Source of the DNA: Brevibacterium sp. UCMA 11754
GTDB lineage: Bacteria; Actinomycetota; Actinomycetes; Actinomycetales; Brevibacteriaceae
Length of the DNA: 64,000 bases
Direction of reading: 5' to 3'
Assembly: GCF_021532275.1 (NCBI RefSeq)
Contig: NZ_JACBOT010000031.1
Span: 62,001 to 126,000 of the forward strand
The notes beneath the pieces are model-generated. The model was not told the origin of the DNA. It did no database searches and saw only the letters and a list, made by a program, of their open reading frames with translations. Position 1 is the first letter of the stretch; each line of letters starts with the position of its first letter. Position numbers and translations under genes: made by a program. Of this stretch, positions 59,596-64,000 are shown one piece after another.

Positions 59596-60083
59596 CTGCC
59601 AGAGCGCCCCGAAAACCGCACGCGGAGCCGACTATCGAATGCGTGCCTGCGGTTCTTGGGGCAGAGCCCGGTTCTCGACGCCCCGGGCAGAAATTTCAGA
59701 ACAGTCCGGTGATGACCGACGTTCAGCGTTGCGTTTTGGAGGTGCTGATGATGTCGCCGACAGTCGCTCATTGGCGGGTGCAATGGGCCCAGGCGCTCCA
59801 GATTGCCGAGGCCCCATCTCCATTTCACACTAACCTCGTCGTCTTGGCCGAGCGCAGTCTTCGAGGACTATCTCGTTGCCCACAGCGATGAGCCGAAGCC
59901 TCCGGTTTGGAAGGCACCGGCGCAATCAATACTCCCAAGAGTTGCCCCTAGTCGCGTCGCTCTCCACACCATCGAACAAACACACCAGCAGGACTTGACT
60001 CTGTGCCTAGCACATGGTTTCGACTAGGGCTGTGCGGCCAAGTCGGGTGGCACATCAGTTGTCGAACTTTGGAGTTAAGTCAC
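59596..60083. other. Gene-free stretch
   Basis: No frame in this 488-bp stretch has convincing composition or a start context, and no tRNA or strong hairpin is visible. It probably holds only the promoter of the SpoIIM-like gene (GGAG at 60071, start at 60084). Confidence 0.4.
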
Positions 60084-60701
60084 ATGCGAGTGCTTCGCAC
60101 CCCGTTCCACATCATCCGTACCGAACTGCAACCGTACTTGCTTCTCAATGCCATGGCTTATGGACTTCTGCTCCTGGGATTGGCTCTGGGAATGTTGTTT
60201 CCGGGACTGAATGCGGCACTCTCGAATTCGATGGACGCCGGCGGGACAACGGACCTGGTCGTCTCACTGCTCGCGAGCCCTTGGCTGTTCACTCTGACCA
60301 TCTTCTTCGTCAACATTGCGAAGGTCGCCCTGGCGTCGATCTTGCTGCCGTCCATGATCGTACCCTTCGGTGGACTCGCGGTGTTCGCGTATTTCGCCGT
60401 CGAGACCGGCATCGCGCTCGCTCCGGTCGATCACGCCACGGCGATGACGCTCATCCCTCATTCGCTCACTATGCTCATTGAGTTCCAGGCGTATATTCTG
60501 TTGCTGCTCGGCTCGTTCATTCTCGGCCGTTGCTGGCTCAAACCGGGAACGGTCGATGCCGCAAACAGACGATGGGGTTACCTTCGTGGCCTGCAGCGAT
60601 TCGGCTGGCTCGCACTCCCGGCACTGATGCTGCTGATCATCGGCGCGGTCTATGAGGCCTTCTCGCTGACCTACCTGGTGCCCCTGCTCTTCGCATCGTG
60701 A
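60084..60701 (+). CDS. SpoIIM-like membrane protein (2)
   Basis: The 205-aa protein has about five membrane helices and the same hallmarks as the protein at 42544: FFVNIAKVALASILLPSMIVPFGGLAVFAYFAVETG and LIPHSLTMLIEFQAYILLLLGSFILGRCWLKPG. GGAG lies 10 bp before the ATG. A MerR-family gene follows 55 bp downstream, repeating the MerR / SpoIIM-like association seen at 42.5-45.1 kb. The function in a non-sporulating actinomycete is unknown. Confidence 0.78.
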   Translation: MRVLRTPFHIIRTELQPYLLLNAMAYGLLLLGLALGMLFPGLNAALSNSMDAGGTTDLVVSLLASPWLFTLTIFFVNIAKVALASILLPSMIVPFGGLAVFAYFAVETGIALAPVDHATAMTLIPHSLTMLIEFQAYILLLLGSFILGRCWLKPGTVDAANRRWGYLRGLQRFGWLALPALMLLIIGAVYEAFSLTYLVPLLFAS

Positions 60702-60756
60702 TCAGTCTGTGTGACCGATGAAGGCCAGCACCGCAGGCTCAGAGGAGAGGACCGAA

Positions 60757-61530
60757 ATGACGTGGAGTACCCAACAACTCGCTGAAATTGCAAACACGAC
60801 GGTGAATTCCATCCGGCACTATCACAAGGTCGGGCTGCTCCCTCAGCCTGATCGTGCTGCCAATGGTTACAAGCACTATGAGGTCACGCATCTGATTCGA
60901 CTGATTGAGATCAAGAGGCTCACTGAGCTTGGTATTTCCCTGTCGCAGATCGCAGCCATGGATCGCTCCGATACGGACTCACTTCAGGCGATGCGCAGCC
61001 TCGACGCACATCTCGAAGGGACCATTGACCGTCTGAGCCGAGTGCGCGCTGACCTTGCTCTGATCCTCACGCACCAGGTGCCAGCGGTCACCTCGCCAGG
61101 TTTTGCCGCGATCGCTTCGGACTTTTCCGCAACCCAGAGGTCACTTCTCGCGATCTACGCGAAAGTATTCGACGATGCGGCGCTCACAGCATTCCGACAA
61201 GCGTTGTCCGAGCCCACGGAGGCAGATCAAGAGTTCGACCGATTGCCTGAGCACGCGGACGAAACGCGCATCGTCGACCTCGCCCACCAGCTGGTGCCGG
61301 TGACGCAAACGATTCAGAAGAATCATCCGCAGCTGATCAATCCTCTTCGAAGATCCCCACTAGGACCGAAAACGGCCGCGCACACCCTGGGGCAAGCTCT
61401 AACGAAGCTGTACAACCCCGCACAACTGCGAGTACTTCAACTGCTGGAACACCTCCTGAAAAGCGATGAAGATGGTTCCTACGCGGAGGGCTCACACAAT
61501 GAACCTGATCCAGGTCAGGTGGAGGAATAA
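60757..61530 (+). CDS. MerR-family transcriptional regulator (2)
   Basis: From ATG 60757 (after GAGGAGAGG) the protein is 257 aa. The helix-turn-helix and wing are STQQLAEIANTTVNSIRHYHKVGLLPQPDRAANGYKHYEVTHLIRLIEIKRLTELGISLSQI, closely resembling the MerR protein at 44475. The effector domain is long and helical with no conserved cysteines. It probably regulates the SpoIIM-like gene just upstream and itself. Confidence 0.9.
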   Translation: MTWSTQQLAEIANTTVNSIRHYHKVGLLPQPDRAANGYKHYEVTHLIRLIEIKRLTELGISLSQIAAMDRSDTDSLQAMRSLDAHLEGTIDRLSRVRADLALILTHQVPAVTSPGFAAIASDFSATQRSLLAIYAKVFDDAALTAFRQALSEPTEADQEFDRLPEHADETRIVDLAHQLVPVTQTIQKNHPQLINPLRRSPLGPKTAAHTLGQALTKLYNPAQLRVLQLLEHLLKSDEDGSYAEGSHNEPDPGQVEE

Positions 61531-61532
61531 CT

Positions 61533-61754
61533 GTGTCGAAGAACCAAAGAAGACAGCGGGCCGCAAAGCGCATCAAAGACGGCAACGGCCGAGCCCTGAA
61601 GCCCTTCCGTTGGTGGCAGATGTTGTCCCGGGCGCTGTTCTATCTTCCCCGGGAGGTCGAAGGAGAGCCGGGCCCTGGCCACGTCTATGCAGTCGATGTG
61701 GTGCTCTCAGATTCTCTAGCCGCTCACTGGACGGCTTCTTCGGAAGGCGGGTAG
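61533..61754 (+). pseudogene. Truncated N-terminus of a paralogue of the gene at 62466
   Basis: The first ~55 codons (SKNQRRQRAAKRIKDGNGRALKPFRWWQMLSRALFYLPREVEGEPGPGHVYAVDV) look like the N-terminus of a family of actinobacterial membrane proteins in which YAVDV leads into a beta-rich region. The intact gene at 62466 has the corresponding FAIDLHDASTATVDVDHLSGRASLYRNDKHV. Here the match ends near 61697, and the remaining residues are antisense to the TetR gene 3' end. It was probably truncated by a deletion. GTG start. Confidence 0.6.
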
Positions 61755-62338
61755 GCATCGCGCAGACGGTGCATGGTCGCCGACACTGTGGCTCGCACCT
61801 CTGCCTCCTGCAGTGGGGCAGAGGACAGCGCCGAACCGAACGAGAAGCCCTCGATCAGGGTGAACAGCAGGAGCGCCTCGCAGTGCAGCGCTTCCTCGTC
61901 GATCGTGCGGTCGGCCAGCGCATCACGCAGCAGCGAGCGGATCACTTCTACCCCCGCGAGAGATGTTGCAGCGATGTCGGTCGCGAACTCGGGGTCCGTG
62001 CGCGCCATGACGCGGTATTCGACGAGGGCGATATTCTCCTTGCGTTCCTGCTCGCTGGTCGGTGCGGCGAGGGTGATCACGTCCGCGATCCGTGACACGG
62101 GGTCCTCGGACAACGACCCTCTGCGGCGCACGATGCGCTGCATGAGGGCGTCCAAGGTGAAGCGCATGACCTCGCGGAGGGTGTCGCCAAAATAGTGCCG
62201 AATGCTCCCGATGGCCAAGCTGCTGCGTGCGGCGATCCGGGCGAGGGTCACCGAGCGCAGCCCGTGCTCGGCGATCTCGTCGATCACGGCATCGGCCACC
62301 TGCTCCCGGCGAACATCCGGGTCGACTCGTTTGGACAT
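61724..62338 (-). CDS. TetR-family transcriptional regulator
   Basis: The 204-aa repressor has the helix-turn-helix RREQVADAVIDEIAEHGLRSVTLARIAARSSLAIGSIRHYFGDTLREVMRFTLDALMQRIVRR and a helical ligand domain (EEALHCEALLLFTLIEGFSFGSAL). It is divergent from a two-gene membrane unit (62466, 63260). Two copies of TTAGCAT-N4-ATGCTAA lie between and are its likely operators. Confidence 0.92.
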   Translation of the reverse strand: MSKRVDPDVRREQVADAVIDEIAEHGLRSVTLARIAARSSLAIGSIRHYFGDTLREVMRFTLDALMQRIVRRRGSLSEDPVSRIADVITLAAPTSEQERKENIALVEYRVMARTDPEFATDIAATSLAGVEVIRSLLRDALADRTIDEEALHCEALLLFTLIEGFSFGSALSSAPLQEAEVRATVSATMHRLRDAYPPSEEAVQ

Positions 62339-62357
62339 AGCTCCATCATAGCAACTT

Positions 62358-62398
62358 TTAGCATCGCTATGCTAACGTGTTTAGCATGACTATGCTAA
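62358..62398. promoter_or_regulatory. Twin TTAGCAT-N4-ATGCTAA operators
   Basis: TTAGCATCGCTATGCTAA (62358-62375) and TTAGCATGACTATGCTAA (62381-62398) are perfect 7-bp-arm palindromes with 4-bp centres, starting 23 bp apart. They occupy the divergent promoter region of the TetR gene and the membrane-protein gene. Confidence 0.88.
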
Positions 62399-62465
62399 TA
62401 ATGCGTTTTGGAGGCTTTCATCTTCGCCGCGGCCCCGGTCGAGGCGAGACGTGAAGGGCCGTGAC

Positions 62466-63149
62466 ATGCCCTGGAACGACTCGACGGGCAATGACCCTCT
62501 CAACTTTGACGGCCTCGATGGTCTCAACGGCGATAGAGGAGGGTGGTCGACGCCCGTTCCGGAGCCGGGAGTGTCGCTGCCACCGTTCCGCCCTTCCCTC
62601 TCGCTGCAGCGGACGCGCTTCGCGATCGACCTTCACGACGCGTCGACCGCGACAGTCGATGTCGACCACCTATCGGGCCGGGCCTCTCTCTACAGGAACG
62701 ACAAACACGTGCAGACCTCCGACATGCCGATCCGATTCCCACTCGGATCGGACAGCATCGAGGTCGCTGCGAGCAGGTACGGCATGCAGCGGATCCGTCT
62801 GATTTGCGCGGACGGCAGCCAAAGACGTCTCGATCCCGCGCCAGGGACGCCCGAACACTGGCGCGCCCAACTCTCCCGCCGGCACCCCGGGTTCGGTCGT
62901 GCGCTGGCCGTCGGTGCAGTCATCGTGCTGACGATCAATCTGATCGTGCTCGCCCCTCAACTGCTCGAGCTGGTCACCCACCTGCCGCTCTGGGCCGATC
63001 GCTTCGTCTCGTTCGCCTCTCCCGTCGATTTGCCGGCAGGGGTGAACATTGCGCTGACCCTCACCGCCGGTCTCGCGGGAATCGAACGAGCACTCACCTT
63101 CCGCCATCACCGCCTGTTGGACGTTGAGACCGACGGAATCGAGGCCTGA
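62466..63149 (+). CDS. Two-helix membrane protein with beta-rich N-terminal domain
   Basis: From ATG 62466 the protein is 227 aa. An N-terminal Asp/Gly/Pro-rich tail is followed by a beta-rich domain (FAIDLHDASTATVDVDHLSGRASLYRNDKHVQTSDMPIRFPLGSDSIEVAASRYGMQRIRLICADGSQRRLDPAPGTPEHWRAQL) and two membrane helices (about residues 143-163 and 185-207). The family is common in actinobacteria next to membrane proteases or transporters. It is probably co-transcribed with the CPBP gene and repressed by the divergent TetR. GTG 62451 is an alternative start. Confidence 0.75.
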   Translation: MPWNDSTGNDPLNFDGLDGLNGDRGGWSTPVPEPGVSLPPFRPSLSLQRTRFAIDLHDASTATVDVDHLSGRASLYRNDKHVQTSDMPIRFPLGSDSIEVAASRYGMQRIRLICADGSQRRLDPAPGTPEHWRAQLSRRHPGFGRALAVGAVIVLTINLIVLAPQLLELVTHLPLWADRFVSFASPVDLPAGVNIALTLTAGLAGIERALTFRHHRLLDVETDGIEA

Positions 63150-63259
63150 CCCCCGCCGCAGCCGGTCACGGGTGACCGCTTTCAAACGCTTCCGTGAGCT
63201 CCAGGAGTATTTGCCCACCATCTCGGACGGTGAATGCTGTCCGCGCCGAGGAGAAATGT

Positions 63260-64000
63260 ATGCAACGACACGACCGCCACGCGAACCTATATAGACGTCC
63301 TGCCCTACCATCGGGACCGACCGAGTACCACCAATTTCTGCGCACCCCTGGTTACCGGTGGTGGAAGGCCGTACTTGCGATCGTGCTCATCCCCGTCGCC
63401 TATGTCGTCAGCACCCTCACGCTCACATGGGGACTGACCGTCGTCTCAGAGTCACTCGGCCTAGGCCTGGTGCCACCGGAGACGCCGGGCGACGGAGTGG
63501 TGACCATGAACCCGGCCCGGCTGCTCGCCAGCAACCTCGCTATCGGATTGCTGATCCCGGTCTCCCTCGGCCTGCAACGGCTGCTGTTCGGGCAACCCGG
63601 ACGCTGGATGCACTCGGTGCACGGCCGCTTCCGGTGGAAGCTGGCGCTGACCCTGGCAGGCGTGCTGGTGCCGGTGTGGATCGTGTACGGCATCGTCTGG
63701 ACGATATTGAATCCCGAGGTGGCCGGTGTGAACGGGCCACCGGCCACACTGGTCGGCACGATTGTCCTGTTCGTGATCGCGCTTCTGACCAGCCCGCTGC
63801 AGGCGGCCGGCGAAGAGTACGCCGCGCGCGGCCTATTAGCACGCAGCTTCGGCTCCTTCACCACGCAGCGCACGGTCGCCCTGCTGCTGGCCCTGCTCGC
63901 GCCAAACCTGATGTTCACCGTGGTGCACGGACTGGCAGACCCGTTGTTGGTCGTCTACACCTTCTCGGTCGGGCTGGCCTGTGCGGTGATCACCTGGCGC
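63260..64000 (+). CDS. CPBP-family intramembrane metalloprotease (2), cut by the window end
   Basis: ATG 63260 follows GAGGAGAAATGT and opens an uninterrupted frame of 247 codons to the last base. After a basic N-terminus (MQRHDRHANLYRRPALPSGP) come several membrane helices, then the CPBP motif SPLQAAGEEYAARGLLARSFG (EExxxR) and FTVVHGLADPLLVVYTFSVG with the second metal-binding histidine. It is expected to cleave a membrane substrate or to act as an immunity factor. It lies 110 bp after the membrane-protein gene. The C-terminus is outside the window. Confidence 0.85.
   Translation, partial: MQRHDRHANLYRRPALPSGPTEYHQFLRTPGYRWWKAVLAIVLIPVAYVVSTLTLTWGLTVVSESLGLGLVPPETPGDGVVTMNPARLLASNLAIGLLIPVSLGLQRLLFGQPGRWMHSVHGRFRWKLALTLAGVLVPVWIVYGIVWTILNPEVAGVNGPPATLVGTIVLFVIALLTSPLQAAGEEYAARGLLARSFGSFTTQRTVALLLALLAPNLMFTVVHGLADPLLVVYTFSVGLACAVITWR

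Overview
The window looks like chromosomal DNA of a high-GC Gram-positive actinomycete, most plausibly a Brevibacterium or close relative (Micrococcales). This rests on a GC content of roughly 62-64% by eye, GTG starts, HrcA-type CIRCE sites before groES-groEL, an RpfB resuscitation factor, a protein O-mannosyltransferase, DUF1707 and DUF4190 proteins, and the conserved actinobacterial block pmt / rsmI / metG / tatD / rpfB. No rRNA, tRNA, CRISPR array, insertion sequence or prophage was found.

Layout. 1-10.7 kb: two paralogous MacB/LolCDE-type ABC exporters on the minus strand, the first abutting a decayed aidB-like acyl-CoA dehydrogenase. Between them on the plus strand lie an SRPBCC protein, a PlsC-like acyltransferase and a large rifampicin-phosphotransferase-like enzyme. 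10.9-13.1 kb: groES-groEL with two CIRCE elements. 13.4-24.2 kb: rpfB, tatD, metG, rsmI, three DUF4190 membrane proteins and divergent pmt. The block is interrupted between metG and rsmI by an AbiEi/DUF559-like gene bracketed by two almost identical nested hairpins and a 17-bp minisatellite. 24.4-37.3 kb: a nonulosonic-acid cell-surface glycan locus. It holds a cytidylyltransferase-HAD phosphatase fusion, a NeuB-type synthase, a pyruvyl transferase, a GT2 enzyme and three polysialyltransferase-like or DUF6716 glycosyltransferases. The locus is split by a lower-GC accessory segment (about 26.7-29.2 kb), flanked by a second, diverged 3' end of neuB. That segment encodes a two-gene minus-strand unit: a thioredoxin-like/Tat/14-cysteine protein resembling a halocin C8-type bacteriocin precursor, and a small membrane protein.

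37.3-47.4 kb: regulator-effector modules (TetR with a DrrAB-type exporter, ArsR with SRPBCC proteins, MerR with MFS and SpoIIM-like proteins, TetR with DoxX), several with clear palindromic operators. 47.5-50.7 kb: a GtrA / GT-C / GtrB-type glycan-decoration operon. 51-53.8 kb: the metNIQ methionine importer, then a truncated WYL regulator. 54.6-57.6 kb: an AmpR-like LysR regulator between two serine beta-lactamase-fold genes. 57.6-64 kb: small enzymes, a second SpoIIM-like/MerR pair, a TetR with twin operators, and a CPBP protease that runs off the window.

Across the window the 10-mer CGCCGAGGTG, with its complement, occurs about 30 times in coding and non-coding DNA on both strands, often as part of intergenic palindromes. 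This resembles a DNA-uptake-sequence distribution and is the most unusual global signal. Other recurring structures are long-stem hairpins after operons and short tandem repeats after stop codons that reiterate an in-frame stop.
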